Part shown: one piece after another, positions 22,831-34,264 of the stretch | Numbering within the stretch: position 1 is the first letter of the stretch | Layout of the letters: each line of letters starts with the position of its first letter | Source: Diphasiastrum complanatum | Lineage: Eukaryota > Streptophyta > Lycopodiopsida > Lycopodiales > Lycopodiaceae | Direction of reading: 5' to 3' | DNA: 64,000 nt | Assembly (NCBI GenBank): GCA_029204225.1 | Contig: CM055113.1 | Span: 4,727,881-4,791,880, forward strand | Made by a program: the position numbers and the translations under genes | The notes under the pieces: generated by a model | Seen by the model: the letters and a program-made list of their open reading frames with translations, nothing else | Told to the model about the DNA's origin: nothing | The model's database searches: none

Positions 22831-23605
22831 TCTGTTCTTTTCAAAGATAAAGTTTGAGTTTGATAAGAAGTCAAAGGATGATCGAAAGATCACTATAAGG
22901 GCCCAACCAAAATCTACTCCGAGTGATGAGTTTGGCTGGCTGCATGACCACTTGAAAATCTGTATGAGCACCACGGAACAAATCAATCCATCATCTCTTG
23001 ATGATGAACCTGAATACGGCTTGTTCAAAGATTTCAAGGGAACGGTCCCTCTCGCTGAGATAGGCAAGGAAAGCGAAATTGTCAGCTCCTCACGTCAAGG
23101 TAAAAAAACAATGGAAAATGGAGGACTATTGGGTGGGGCTGTCAGACTTCCGAGTGTTGCAGATGTCAGTGGCAGTTTGTCCACAAAAATAACAACTACT
23201 CATCTAATTCAGAATCCTTCAAATTCTGTTCTTCCAGGTGGTTTCACTTTTAGATCATGCACCGATGAAAGGAGGGGACATCTGGAGTACGAGATTATGT
23301 TCTTAAAACCGCTTTGTGAAGCAATACCCAATCCAGCAATTCTATGGAGCGATCAGACCTGGATGATCAGGAGGAAGCAATCTACAATTTCGAGTGCGAA
23401 AGAATGTTAAGCAAATTGCATCGCGACACCACCCACAATGGCTACAGCGAAAGGAAGGTGAAACAAAGCTTTTTTATTCTTGTTCACGTTGAATCACAAA
23501 AGGACACATCTGAGTAACATTCCACAGTCGGGAAAAGTTGAGACAGACGCAGGAGGCCAGAAAGTGATTGTACCACAGCTTCTAAACCAGCTTGTTGCAG
23601 CTTGA
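21905..23605 (+). pseudogene. Family X copy 2, best-preserved copy
   Basis: Two ORFs, 21905-22732 and 22733-23410, lie in the same frame, separated only by a TAA at 22730-22732. The copy at 47.3 kb has an arginine codon at that position, so the stop is a lesion. The product would have an N-terminal part (about 200 residues, IDLQSHERGIRIFC to VCMIEVTPLLWEV) and a Ser-rich then Asp/Glu/Lys-rich linker (residues about 215-275). A basic, beta-rich-looking part follows (VTLVFKKGVEHFNYKDK, then GGFTFRSCTDERRGHLEYEI). After 23410 coding-like sequence continues in another frame (GKVETDAGGQKVIVPQ) to a TGA near 23605. No signal peptide or membrane segment is visible. I do not recognise the family. Confidence 0.6.
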
Positions 23606-24420
23606 CGACTCCATTGGACCTCAAAAGCACATTTGGTTGTATTTGCCATCCATCGTTTTATTTAATGTTGCAACAGGATTTGATTAGCTGCGATAGCAGA
23701 TTTAGGCACAACATCACACATGATTTAGGCAAGACGAAAGGGTTTATTAGCACTGCACTGCCGGTTTGGATTGGACCAGTTGTGCAGAAGAGCCCAATAA
23801 CTACCGGGGATACAGGGCCAGAGCGACTGGGGAGTGCCTACAACAACAAAGTGAACAACTGCCAAAGTTTAAGGAATCAAGGTTTCTAGACTCCGACCGG
23901 AGGAAGATACGTTGATGAGGAAGCAGATTCCCAGGATGAAAGTGGGCACTACGCACTTTGGAAGCAAGAAATCTGGGTTACGGAGAGCAGAAAGAAAGAT
24001 GCAGATTGTTTTCACAACCTGTTGGCTGCAGGTGATCTGCCTTGCCTGCATCTAGGGCCATTCTTGGACGATTCAAAATTGATTAGTGTCTTGAATCACA
24101 GCTTTGTTTGTTATTTGCTTGGTTTGTGGACGCTTTATTGTGGGCTCCACTGTTTTCAACTATGAGGTAGAAATGAAAAGGCCATCCTCCGCAGCCAGGA
24201 AAAATGAACTGGTGGATCTAACAAATAGAAGCTTGTCTGAGTACAAGGAGAAAAATGAAGGGGAGCGCTAGCGTAGGTATGAGAAAGAGTAAATTGGCTA
24301 CTTCAGTTGGTGCTTAGGACTGGGAAAGCTGGAACCGAGCATCGGGATCAGGTAGATGGAGCATCCCAGTATCATAAAAGCAGTAGCAAATAACATACTG
24401 TTGCCTTAATCAGTGTTGGT
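23606..24420 (+). other. Conserved 3' part of family X
   Basis: This segment is shared with 11757-12475 and 47880-48680. It holds coding-like stretches in different frames, for example KGFISTALPVWIGPVVQKSP and NELVDLTNRSLSEYKEKNE, that are kept between copies A and B. They could be degraded exons or a frame-shifted C-terminus. No ORF longer than 95 codons spans it. Confidence 0.5.
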
Positions 24421-25610
24421 TACTTATTGTCATCTACATCCAAGATATAGATCTATGATCTATTACACGTTTTACAACCACATTAGTAAGACTAAAAACC
24501 ATGACTCTGTGCCAGCGGTGATGAGTTTTCAGGTTAGGAAAGGCAAAAACACCAAAATTTCAGTTATCTGATTTGTTGTCATTTCATTTGTGGAAACAGA
24601 GCTGCTTCATTATATTTAAATCAACTAGTCGCTAAATAAAGATTGACTTCATCTGTGGAAGCGTAGCTGATTGACTAGATTTGATTTAACTATGTCGCTC
24701 AATTACTTAATGTCGATTTTAATATTAAGATTTCTGTATGAACTTAAAAAGTTGTTTTTGTCAATAGCCAACACTATCAAATGATTGTCTTTTGCTTATT
24801 GTTTCACATATGGTTTAACTTTTCAACCATCGATGCCTTGACCTATCTTTCTATATGTGTTTATCTATCCTTCATCTCAATGTGACTAGTCCTATTTTGT
24901 TTTTCAATTGCAGATCATGTTGATGATAGAATTCGTGCACAATTTGAAATAAGCAAGTCTTGAGATTGAATTTAAGCTAGGTTATGAGATATGCTCTAGT
25001 TGTTTTGTACAATTTTAGAGTTTATCTGATGATAAAAAAAGTACTTTTGCATTTCAGTCACATTTTTCTTTACATTGGTGGCATGGTATTATAAATCTGA
25101 ATTCCTCTATATGTCTAATTTAACTCCTTACAAGAATCATGGTTCAATATTTTTATTTCACACCTACTACAAACATGTATTTAATCTCTCAATCTCAAAG
25201 AATCTTCCAGCCATGTTTTGTTGTTTCCAAGCATATAATGAGTGACCCTAAAATTTATAGTTAGTTAAGCATCAGAAGTTATGTTTGAATTGTATTTAAA
25301 AGCCTTGAAGCAGACTTTAGTAAAGAGGGAAAAAGATCTTGATCATGACATGATGTCTTGAAGTATGTGTTGCAGGGTCATTAAAGTGTTGATTTTTTTC
25401 TTTTCGCACAAGTAAAAAACTTTCAAGAAATCTCACAAAAATCAAATGGAAATTGCATAGCAAGGCTCGACTCCTAACTATCATAACTACCAATTCCTGA
25501 AATCTTGTTAAATTACCATACTTTTGAGCTCATTTCCAGTTTAGTTGGCCTTTCATTCTTGGATCCCTTGATGCCTATAAGGAAACCTGTGACAACTTAG
25601 AAAAAAGAGA

Positions 25611-25862
25611 ATGCAGATGATACAAGGAGATTAGCTAGCCATTATCCTATATGTCTACATGAATGGTTACTTGCACCATGAGGCCAGCAAAACAAACCCA
25701 TCAAGATGAGGCAATGGTGTAACCCAAATGAAATTTTGAAAGATGGAGTTGATATTGTCTTATACTTAGAAGTATAAGACACATCTGCTAGAGATAAGAC
25801 AACCCTGAACGAGATGTTTCAACACCAACTCCCAAAGGCCGTAGACCCTTTATCTATTAACA
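25611..25862 (+). pseudogene. Unrecognised protein segment with NPNE motif, copy 1
   Basis: The plus frame reads RLASHYPICLHEWLLAP, stop, then RQWCNPNEILKDGVDIVLYL, a second stop, then LNEMFQHQLPKAVDP. It aligns over its length with the open minus-strand frame at 44076-44395 (RLADHYAHYLQKWLLQP, WWYNPNEAMEPGADLALYL, WNEMFYFQFLEGADP). Conservation of Trp, Asn-Pro-Asn-Glu and the NEMF block at the protein level shows a once-coding segment. The two stops make this copy a pseudogene. Its function and parent element are unknown. Confidence 0.55.
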
Positions 25863-27436
25863 ATGATGATAACTAAGTTCACCCATGCTTCAAGATTTAG
25901 GGGTGGTGTTCTAGTGAACCAACTCAAGGTCCATGTGTTCCATTAGATTTCCTTAAGTGATGTAATTCTACATCATGATTTTCAGAGGTTGATTCCTAAC
26001 TCAATTGATGTGTGCTAGTCATCAAGAGTATATGCTGCCCTTCTATGTTCCAAGGAGGCCAAGCTTAGATTGCATCATTCATGATAACAATATAAACTAT
26101 CTTAATGGAACTCATGCTATTACAACAATTCTTTATCAACAAGAACAAAATATTGTAAACATATAGCATTGATATACTTCACTTGTATGTAGTCACCTTA
26201 ATCTCCTCTAGAATCTTAAATCAAGCAACTCATGCTCAACGTCTATGTCTCTTTTGTGTTGAGTGTTTCTTCAATATTAGCCGTATTGTCCATGCCATGG
26301 AATATTAGATTAGGCCTTGTTGGCCATTTACCATTCCATGTTTTGTCGATTTGTTTTGAAACTTTGCATTGAATTTTTTTCGCTCTACCCCCCCACATGT
26401 TCCTAAAGTTCATACAATCATGCCCACCTTTGAACGAAGCCAGAAATGCTCTTTTTCATAATAGCACAAATATGCAACATGGTATGGATGCAATAGTCAA
26501 ACTTGAATAATATGAGTCAAATCACACCGTATCTAGAATGATGCAAATGTGGGGGTGGGTGGTTAATTCAGATTTTCTTCCAATGAAATGGGGTATGTGC
26601 TTCAGCTTACACGTATGCATAGTGGGCCAAGATTGAATCACCACTATAGTTTTGACTGCTAGCTCCTTATATTCAAGAGTGGAGGGTGATGGAACAATAT
26701 AAAGAGTCATGATCCAAAAAGAATCGAAATCATGGTCATGCATTCCAACTAAGTGAGAAAATCAAATAATGCTAACAAAAAAAGCATAGTCCAACTATCA
26801 AAACACATGACTACCATAATCATAATTGGAGTTGCTCATCATAAATTCAGAAATGCACCGTAATAACCCCTCTAAAAATCATTTGACATCAATGACTTCT
26901 CAAATTAAATTTGCAAAATTGGATATATTCTAATTTCACAAAGAAATTTTTTTATGTCACTTCAGCGGACATGCAAATTCTTAATGAGTCACCGTCCAAG
27001 TATTGGGCAGTTGTATGTTATTGTTGGCATATCATGAGAGGGTGCACATGCCCCTACAACTAGTCTAATATTCTACTAATCAAAACTAACATAGCTTACT
27101 CAATGTCATGTTGGTAAGGTTCTTGTCTTTTTTATCATTATTTTTTATCAACTCTCTATCCTTTTCCTATTCCTATGTGTTCTTTTAGTACCGTCCATAT
27201 TTGGCTTTCTTTTTCTTTTTAGAAGTTTGTTTGACTTCTTAATCTATTGCTTATCAAGCTTAATTACTTGCTTCTACTTCACCCATATATTCTCCTTTAC
27301 TTAGCTCTTGGTTTTAAAAAGCTTTTGAAGTTTGTTTGAGTTCATGATTGCCTATTAAGAAGTTGCATTGTACAACATACGATAGAAGAATTTTGATTGA
27401 AGAATGCTCAACTACCAAACTGAAAGTCTCAATATA

Positions 27437-30400
27437 GTCGATATTCAGGATCTGAGAAAATTTTCTAGTGAAAAGTCAAGCTTTCCTTTGATCAATACTT
27501 CCATCAGTCTTGTATTTATGCCTCTTAGCCCTAGTATCTATGTCAATTATAGAATACAAAATAGTAGTATGGTGCTACATGTTGGCCAAACTTATGACTT
27601 TACTACTGTACGTTTTCAAGAACATGTTCGAGAAGCTAGAAAAGGCATAGCTCTAAGTTTCTTAGAAAAGAGGTAAACCTTTGTATACTACTTTAGCTAA
27701 ATGTGGTTTTGAGTTATTTAGGATCTTTCCCAATGAGCACGTTGATGGAAACTCTTCTAATTCTAAAGAGTTTTTCAAGGTGGCATGGCTTCGTGAACTT
27801 TTGCAAATGAGTACTCGTCACTCCTTTTTTTCTAGAGGTTATAACCTTGAGGGTAAGTCCAAGTTAAGAAAGCGTATTATCTTTTGCTAAAAAAGAGAAC
27901 TTGGCTCCCCGATATTATGGACATTTCCACATCCTGCAAATGCATAGACCAACTACTTAACTGCCTTCACTTGCTAGCTACCACATGGGCCTTTGATTAT
28001 TTTCATGTTATTTTCATGGACAACGTGGCGTTGAGTTCTTACCTTATCTTCCAATAGCTATTTTATAGGTCATAGTACAGCATGGTAGATGACAACATGA
28101 AGTGTAATTTTGTGTTGCTTGGATATACATCCAATTATGAAGCTCAATCAAAGCCTATTGATGTGTTTGTACATACTCCAAATTCAAGGATCTTGCAACA
28201 GGTATAGTCATTCATATGAAACAGCCATCAACACCAGCTTCGTCTGTTAGGAGGCATTGTTTTCATAACGTTCATTGTTATTTATAGAATAGATTAGCAT
28301 CTTCTAGAGCAATGTTTCTTGAAGTAGGAGAGACAAAAACTACATGTATTGGGCCTTTCTTGGTCCTTGGGTCGATGTCCCGATGAAATGGCTTCATTCA
28401 TTGACTTCTATGCCCTGAGTACATCTAGTTGTCAAGGATTGCACCCTACCTGAAACCGCAAATTGTGGATAAGTCTAGGGGCCCAATGACCTTTGCAAAA
28501 CTAATTCCCTTCATAACATTGGGAGAACATAGTCCTTATCCATCAAATAGCTTTGTGGAAGGTTCACCTAAGAGCCTCCAAACTAGTACGTAAGAGTTAG
28601 ATACAAAAGATTCTCATGATTATCATTTTCAGTCTATTATCTTTCATGTGATGTCATGCGCATGACACGTGTTTATAATTTGGCATGTATTTGGCATGTA
28701 GCTTGAAAGAAGATTCGTTGCTAGACGTGTACCACTGGTTGTCGACTGATGGCAGCGATGAAGATGCAACATCAACCAAACATTGAAAACTTCTTTATTG
28801 TGCTTAAGCCAGTTCTGTTTTGATTTCAAAGTAATTTTATCAAACTAATCCTGTCATCCAAAATACAATAACGATGTGCATTTTTATGACACCGTGGCAA
28901 GCTCCATGTTACCAAGTTGAGCCACCAAAGTACCAGTAACACCCTCCAAGCTAGAGATTATTGTTTGAAAAGGTTGTTTATTTCTAAATCTTTTGAAAGA
29001 TTGTTTCGCAAAAAAGATAATCAAACAATGAGGACATTGAAATGCCTAAGAAAGCAAACTTTTTAACTTTGTTCTAGAGTAGCCCCTAATATTTGTAGAA
29101 ATATTCAGTAACATTTTAATGGTAGTTATATTTGCCTTTTAAGAAAGTGTATTTAAGTTAGAAAATCAATCTTTCTAACCACCCAAGCAGAGAGTATGAG
29201 AATGAGAATGCTTGATACTTTTTTGTCTTATTATTTGATAAATTAGCATAACAGTTTGTCACCATATGCAACATCGACTGGTTCTTTCAAGGTTCAAGCC
29301 AAAATGCAGAGCTACTCGCTTGCTCTTTTCTTACTACCTACTCCTAACAAGCATTTAACAGTGTGATAAATGAAACAAATAAACCATCCACCGCATCTTA
29401 CATTTCAAACTTTGTCCTATAGTGAGTAACCATTCTTCCTTGGTGAAAAACTTTGAAAAGAAATGTTGCAGAGGCCAAGGCTCAACAAGAAAAATTAAGT
29501 ATTATCAGGAGCAGGAAAAAAAACACATCAAAAAATTGGACTTTTAAGGAACTCCTTCCCATAAGAATGGCATAAAATCACATAAATTCTGAAACTGCAG
29601 CTTGGGATGCATAAAAAAGAAGAATTATTATGCAAACTTCTCATGCATCAGCTTTATAAACAACCAAATTTGGTTTCTTTTGGCCATTATCAAAACTTCC
29701 AGGGTGTCAGTCGCATTTGATGCTAAATTCAAATAATGGGCAGTGTGCTTTGGGTTTATCACCTATACAGGAAAGAGGTGAAAAAGCGAGGCTTTCTTGA
29801 TGTATGGAATGGCCACATGACAAAAGATTCAGACCAAAAGTCATTCATTCCAAAGCTGTAAGGTGATTCTCACTGAATCTAGGACTTATATCGTGGTTTG
29901 ACGGCAACTACAAGTAGCAGTTGGCTCCCTCAAAGTTTCGGTGCCAGCATCACGCTGTGATTCAGCTTGTCCCTAGAGAGAGCTGTAACATACTTGGACA
30001 ACATTATTGCGATTGACGAACCATCTATGAAAAGTATGAGATTTAGAAGATGAAAGAGATTATACTTTTTTCAGCTTTCCATACTGATAACAAACTTTGG
30101 ACTAAAGAAGATTCTTCAAAACAGTATATGAACTTTCTAATACTCTTAACGATTTCAACAAACAAGCATGAAAGAGGATGACAAAATATAGTGCCTTTAG
30201 GGATGAGGGAAGGATCGATGTATCTGTAGTAACAACTTGACCCAAAGAAGGATCACAAAATTTAGAATGAATGGAGTCACTACAAGAACACGAGCGCATA
30301 AGGAAAAACAGGTTTTCGTTCGTAAGAGAGTCCAACCAATATCAACATAATTAAAGGCATGATGATTCCAAACTTTCTTCACACAAGGAGGAAGAGCATG

Positions 30401-30781
30401 CATAACTTCCAGCTTTCTAAGAATAGACCTTAAACTAATTCTATTAAGATTGGATGGAGTAAAACTTGTGATGAGTAGATCTTTACTAGAGGCAGAAATT
30501 TTAGATTTTAAATTAAATTTGGATTTTAAAAAGCAGCTTAAGAGAATTTTAAGTTGATAGAGAGCATAGAGCAACCAAAAGTAGGTTCTTAGAATTGTAT
30601 CTATTAAACATGTTAACATTCTCAAAGACATAACATGATCCGAAGAAAGCAATCTCCTTACGTAATCTCTATAAACAAACATTCTTCAAACGACATTACT
30701 AGAGGGATAAATGTTACGAGGATCAAAAATAGGATGAGGGGAAGGCATGATCATAGCTTGTGGAATCTAGCAATCTGGGAA
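27437..30781. other. Unassigned interval
   Basis: Several ORFs of 60-161 codons occur (for example 27404-27676 plus, 27681-27890 plus, 30197-30682 minus), but none shows a motif I recognise. The sequence is AT-rich and ordinary. No LTR ends or RNA genes were found. Confidence 0.35.
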
Positions 30782-30821
30782 GGGGGAAGGGGGGCGGGGG
30801 GGGGGGGGGGGGGGGGGGGGG
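30782..30821. repeat. Poly-G tract
   Basis: A G-rich stretch ends in 26 consecutive G residues (30796-30821). It can form G-quadruplex structures and is also a site where sequencing and assembly often miscount, so its length is uncertain. Confidence 0.9.
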
Positions 30822-31389
30822 TGAGGTTTTCAAGCATTTGAAGCATTATGAATGCATGGTGTAAAGGCTTCAGGTTTAGGATGGGCTCTCTACAACATGG
30901 ACATTTTTTTTGTACTCTTTCATAAGTTGGACTTAGTTGCCCGTTCCAAAATAGAACGTGTTCCAAAACACGTTCCATTCCAACCCCAATTTTTTTTTTT
31001 AGATTATGTATTTTCTTAACCTATATCATTTAGCAAAACTGCTCTTTCTAGTGAACCATTGTCTCCTCCAAATGATGAGACACTAGGAGCTAAGTCTGAG
31101 CAAGGTTGTGGCCCACATACTCGGATCAACAAGCAAATGGTGGGTGTATTTATCACCATCCAAGCAATAAGAGAACTCTGTCGCCATGTGCATGGCTTGA
31201 AAGTTTCATGTGTTGGGTGTGGACTAACGGGCTACTATGGAAATCTTAGAAACAGGTGCTTTAAAACATGTTTAGAAAAAGAATGTTTTTGTACATTCGA
31301 GAACGTACTGTACCATGTGAAGAGTTCTCATTGACACATGGGACTTTACAAATTACACTTTAACTATGTAGAAACTTAGAAGAGACCTA
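30822..31389. other. Unassigned interval with a small Cys-containing ORF
   Basis: A plus-strand ORF of 91 codons (31059-31334) contains seven cysteines, including a CVGC pair and a C-X3-C-X4-C-X1-C cluster near its end. It has no recognisable family and no supporting context, so a real gene is not claimed. Confidence 0.2.
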
Positions 31390-31628
31390 GAGAATTAATT
31401 AGCTACAATGTAATTCCTTAATAAGAAATAAATCACAAACTTGAACAAACTTCAAAAGCTTTTTGAAAAAGAAATAGGTAGAGGAAAGGAGAATATATAG
31501 GTGAACTAAATTATAGAAGCAAGTTATTAGCCTTAATAAGTAATAGAATAGAAATTAAAAAAAAAAATCAAAAGAGCCATGTTTAAAGAGGATAGAAAAG
31601 GAAAACATATGAAAAGGATAGAAAATTT

Positions 31629-31860
31629 GTTAGAAATCAATGATAAACTTGTTACTATATACGATGTACTTTACTGTTGACAACTATTACCAGCTATAAG
31701 TAGTTGTAGGCTAGTCTATAGTCAACTCCTAGTTTTCTTTTTATCTATCAGGGTTCATTGTACTCTACATTCAGTTACTGAATATTGATAGTGTGTTCTT
31801 CCTCTTCCTTGTGGTGATTGCTTATGGTGAATGCTTGATAGTGCTATCTGATCATTGACA
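31629..31860 (+). repeat. Copia 5' LTR
   Basis: 232 bp with TG...CA ends. It pairs with the 3' LTR at 33814-34036. It is preceded by AATTT, a candidate target-site duplication. Confidence 0.9.
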
Positions 31861-31873
31861 TGGTATCAGAGCC
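31861..31873 (+). other. Primer binding site, initiator tRNA-Met type
   Basis: TGGTATCAGAGCC directly abuts the 5' LTR and is complementary to the 3' end of initiator tRNA-Met. Confidence 0.9.
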
Positions 31874-32930
31874 CGATAGTCTTGCGTGCCTGATTAGTGG
31901 ATACAACTTGTCACAGGCTCCGCAATGAAGTGAGAAAGTCCTTCACAGGAGGTGAAAGCTTGGAGAGGCAAAAAGTTGGAACAAATCCTTCTTTGGTGTA
32001 TTTTGCATGTTTTGGAGCTCAGAATCATCGGTGGGGAACGAGGACGCAGTCCCAGAGGCATCAGAAAGTCCAGGGTAGCATCGAACAGATTGAAAATCTG
32101 TTGAGTGGGGAGATTTTTACAATACTTCCTAGTATTTGTGAAAAGTGCCATTTGTAAGAGAGTTTTGCCATTTGTGAAAGAGTTTTGCCAAGAAATCTCT
32201 CATTTGTTTATTTGGGGAATTGCAAATCACACTAAACAGTGTCTAATACTGCCATTCAGAGTTATGAGGCATTTAGGAACTGAAAAACTGTGATTTCATT
32301 GAGTTTTAGCCTACTTTTGTGATTTTGTGTGAAATATGTGCAAGCGAGTAGGATAGGTATGAAAAACTCAGTATTTTTCATCATTTACAGTGAGAGTAGT
32401 GTTGGGAGGTAGGAGAGTTGGATTTGTAGTTCATTACATAAAAAATCACGGATTTTGGTGGAGATTTGAGTGAAAGACAAAACTTTCTGCAGGTTTGCTG
32501 GCTATATTCTGTTGCAAGAACTGTGCTGGACAGGTCTGAAACGCCATACATAGCTCCGAAATGCCTGTTTGGGGCCCCGAAACGCCATTCCAGCCCCCCC
32601 GAAACGTCTTGCAGGTGCCCAAAATGCTGGAAAACTCCTCGAAACACGAGTTTTTAGGGCAAAATGCTGGTTTTGAAGTTCGAAACGCACGAGGGGGGGG
32701 GGTGTCCAGTGGTTGCGCGGCGAAGTGGTTTAAAACACCTAGCGTCTCTAGGGGTTGGGTCTCCTTGCAAACACAGAAGGTGAGAGCGCATGATTGGATG
32801 AATGCCACATATCAAAGGAAAGGGGCAAGGTGATCTGAACCGTAGATCTTGCACAGATCTGATGGCCAGGAATTTGTTGGATCTGATTAGACAGGAGCTA
32901 TGCTGGTGCACTGATATAAAAATCTTTGAA
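31874..32930 (+). other. Copia leader with GAAACG repeats
   Basis: No gag ORF was recognised. Between 32537 and 32690 the words GAAACG or GAAATG recur at about 32538, 32557, 32578, 32601, 32641 and 32682, and AAAATGCTGG occurs twice (32621, 32661). A run of nine G lies near 32693. Confidence 0.6.
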
Positions 32931-32939
32931 ATCAAAGAC

Positions 32940-33115
32940 ATATGCGCGACAGAGGAAATTTCCAAAACAAAGATACCTGGTACATCGATAGTGGAGCGTC
33001 CAAGCACATGACTTCGAGGAAGGAGTGGTTTTCGAAATTCAAGGAAATCCACAATGGGGATGAAGTTGGACAAGTTGATGGCCAATTGCTACCTGTTAAA
33101 TGATTTGGAGTGGTA
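32940..33115 (+). pseudogene. Copia protease fragment
   Basis: The frame near 32970-33045 reads DTWYIDSGASKHMTSRKEWF, the Copia aspartic protease active-site region (D-S-G followed by KHMT). It is open only briefly and ends at a stop near 33100, where the internal deletion joins it to the RNase H region. Confidence 0.8.
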
Positions 33116-33790
33116 CCAGTGAAGCTAGCCAGCGGGATGATAAACACAGGCAGCTGGTGGGCAGTTTGATCTATTTGACACACACACGACCTGATATTTC
33201 TTATGCTGTTGGTGTTGTTAGTCAATTTATGCACGATTCTAGTCAAGCACACTGGAAGTCTGTTAAACGTATTCTCAGGTACATTCGAGGGACATTGAAT
33301 TTTGGTTTGAGGTATGATCAGCCTGAAGCGCCAATGTTGGTAGGTTACACGGATGCCGATTGGGCATGTAATATTGATGATAGAAGATCTCCCAGTGGTC
33401 ATACATTCAGCTATGGTATAGTTGCAGTTTTATGGAGCAGCAAAAAACAACCTACAATAGTCTTATCTTCGACAGAAGCTGAATATTGTGCACTCAGCAA
33501 TGCTACATAGGAAGCGGTATGGTTACGAAGATTGCTTGTTGATTTAGGTCAACCCCAAGTGGATGCGACTACTATCTCTTGCGACAACCAAAGCTGCATT
33601 CACCTTGCCAAAAATCCAGTTCTACATGCCCGAACTAAGCACATCGAAATACATTACGAGAGAAAATTTTTGATGGAGTCATTGATCTTGTTTTCTGTAA
33701 ATCTGAAGATCAAGTGGCAAATTTTTTTACTAAGTCATTAGACAGATGTAAATTTGAAAAGTTTCGTACTCTATTAGGAATAGAAGAATG
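33116..33790 (+). pseudogene. Copia reverse transcriptase tail and RNase H
   Basis: The frame reads RQLVGSLIYLTHTRPDISYA (end of reverse transcriptase/connection). RNase H follows with GYTDADWACNIDDRRSPSGH, VLSSTEAEYCALSNAT and CDNQSCIHLAKNPVLHARTK. A TAG at 33508-33510 and a later frameshift break it. The catalytic YVDD region of reverse transcriptase is deleted. Its position before the purine tract and 3' LTR is normal for Copia. Confidence 0.88.
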
Positions 33791-33813
33791 TAATTTCGTC
33801 ATTGAGGGAGAGT

Positions 33814-34036
33814 GTTAGAAATCAATGATAAACTTGTTACTGTTTACGATGTACTTTACTGTTACCAGTTGTAAGTAGCTGTAGGCTAGTCTATAGTCAA
33901 CTCATAGTTTTCTCTCTATCTACCAAGGTTCATTGTACTCTACATTTAGTTAGTGAATATTGATGGTGTGTTCTTTCTCTTCCTTGTGGTGATTGCTTAT
34001 GGTGAATGCTTGATCGTGCTTATCTGATCATTGACA
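33814..34036 (+). repeat. Copia 3' LTR
   Basis: 223 bp, TG...CA. It ends ATTGACA exactly where the TRIM LTR begins, with no base between. Confidence 0.9.
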
Positions 34037-34192
34037 TGTTAGAAAGTTTCAAGGCTATAGCCCTTGCACAACACACTAGGAACACAAATGGACGGGTAGC
34101 TCAATGGTAGAGCACCCCACCGGAATGGGAGAGGTCCTAGGTTCAATCCCTAGCCAGCCAACCACACACACCAAATGTAAAAGCTTTTCACA
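34037..34192 (+). repeat. TRIM 5' LTR
   Basis: 156 bp from TGTTAGAAAG to TTTTCACA. It matches 34265-34409 with about 15 differences plus a truncated end in the second copy. Confidence 0.85.
34091..34157 (+). promoter_or_regulatory. tRNA-like block with polymerase III A and B boxes (5' LTR)
   Basis: An A box TAGCTCAATGG (34097-34107) and B box GGTTCAATCCC (34140-34150) are 32 nt apart, as in tRNA genes. GCTC/GAGC forms a D-arm with a 7-nt loop, and CTAGG/CCTAG forms a perfect T-arm with loop TTCAATC. The anticodon arm is imperfect and no acceptor stem forms. The block should recruit TFIIIC in principle, but a functional tRNA is not expected. Confidence 0.8.
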
Positions 34193-34205
34193 TGGTATCA
34201 GAGCC
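34193..34205 (+). other. TRIM primer binding site
   Basis: TGGTATCAGAGCC immediately follows the first LTR, complementary to initiator tRNA-Met. Confidence 0.9.
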
Positions 34206-34264
34206 ATGGTTGTGGGTGTGGTCTAGGCAGGTGTAGCTAAAAAGGGCTATGCCTTGAGGGGGAG

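Larger units (their letters stand above)
22190..27436 (+). repeat. Segmental duplication, copy A
   Basis: Bases 22190-25230 and 26946-27436 match 46766-49274 and 51751-52233 in order and orientation, with identity around 90 percent by eye. The left limit falls inside family X and the right limit at GTCTCAATAT. The 1.7 kb in the middle (25231-26945) is missing from the other copy, where a Copia element lies instead. Confidence 0.85.
31629..34036 (+). mobile_element. Ty1/Copia element with internal deletion
   Basis: Both LTRs start TGTTAGAAATC and end ATTGACA (31629-31860 and 33814-34036). They are about 90 percent identical by eye, so the insertion is not recent. A tRNA-Met primer site follows the 5' LTR and a purine tract (TTGAGGGAGAG) precedes the 3' LTR. 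Inside are a long leader, a protease fragment and RNase H. Most of gag, integrase and reverse transcriptase are deleted. The element could move only with proteins supplied by another copy. Confidence 0.9.

Noticed and set aside
30197-30682. 161-codon minus-strand ORF as a membrane protein
   Set aside because: It is hydrophobic because of AT-rich codons, with no family motif, start context or neighbouring exon.
30751-30978. Minus-strand ORF with CPCC and a poly-proline run
   Set aside because: The proline run is the translated poly-G tract, and a zinc-binding domain cannot be completed.
34091-34163. Functional tRNA gene (two near-identical copies at 34091 and 34318)
   Set aside because: D-arm and T-arm are good, but the anticodon arm has an 8-nt loop and the acceptor ends do not pair. 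The copies lie at equivalent places in two LTRs, so they are promoter-like parts of a TRIM.
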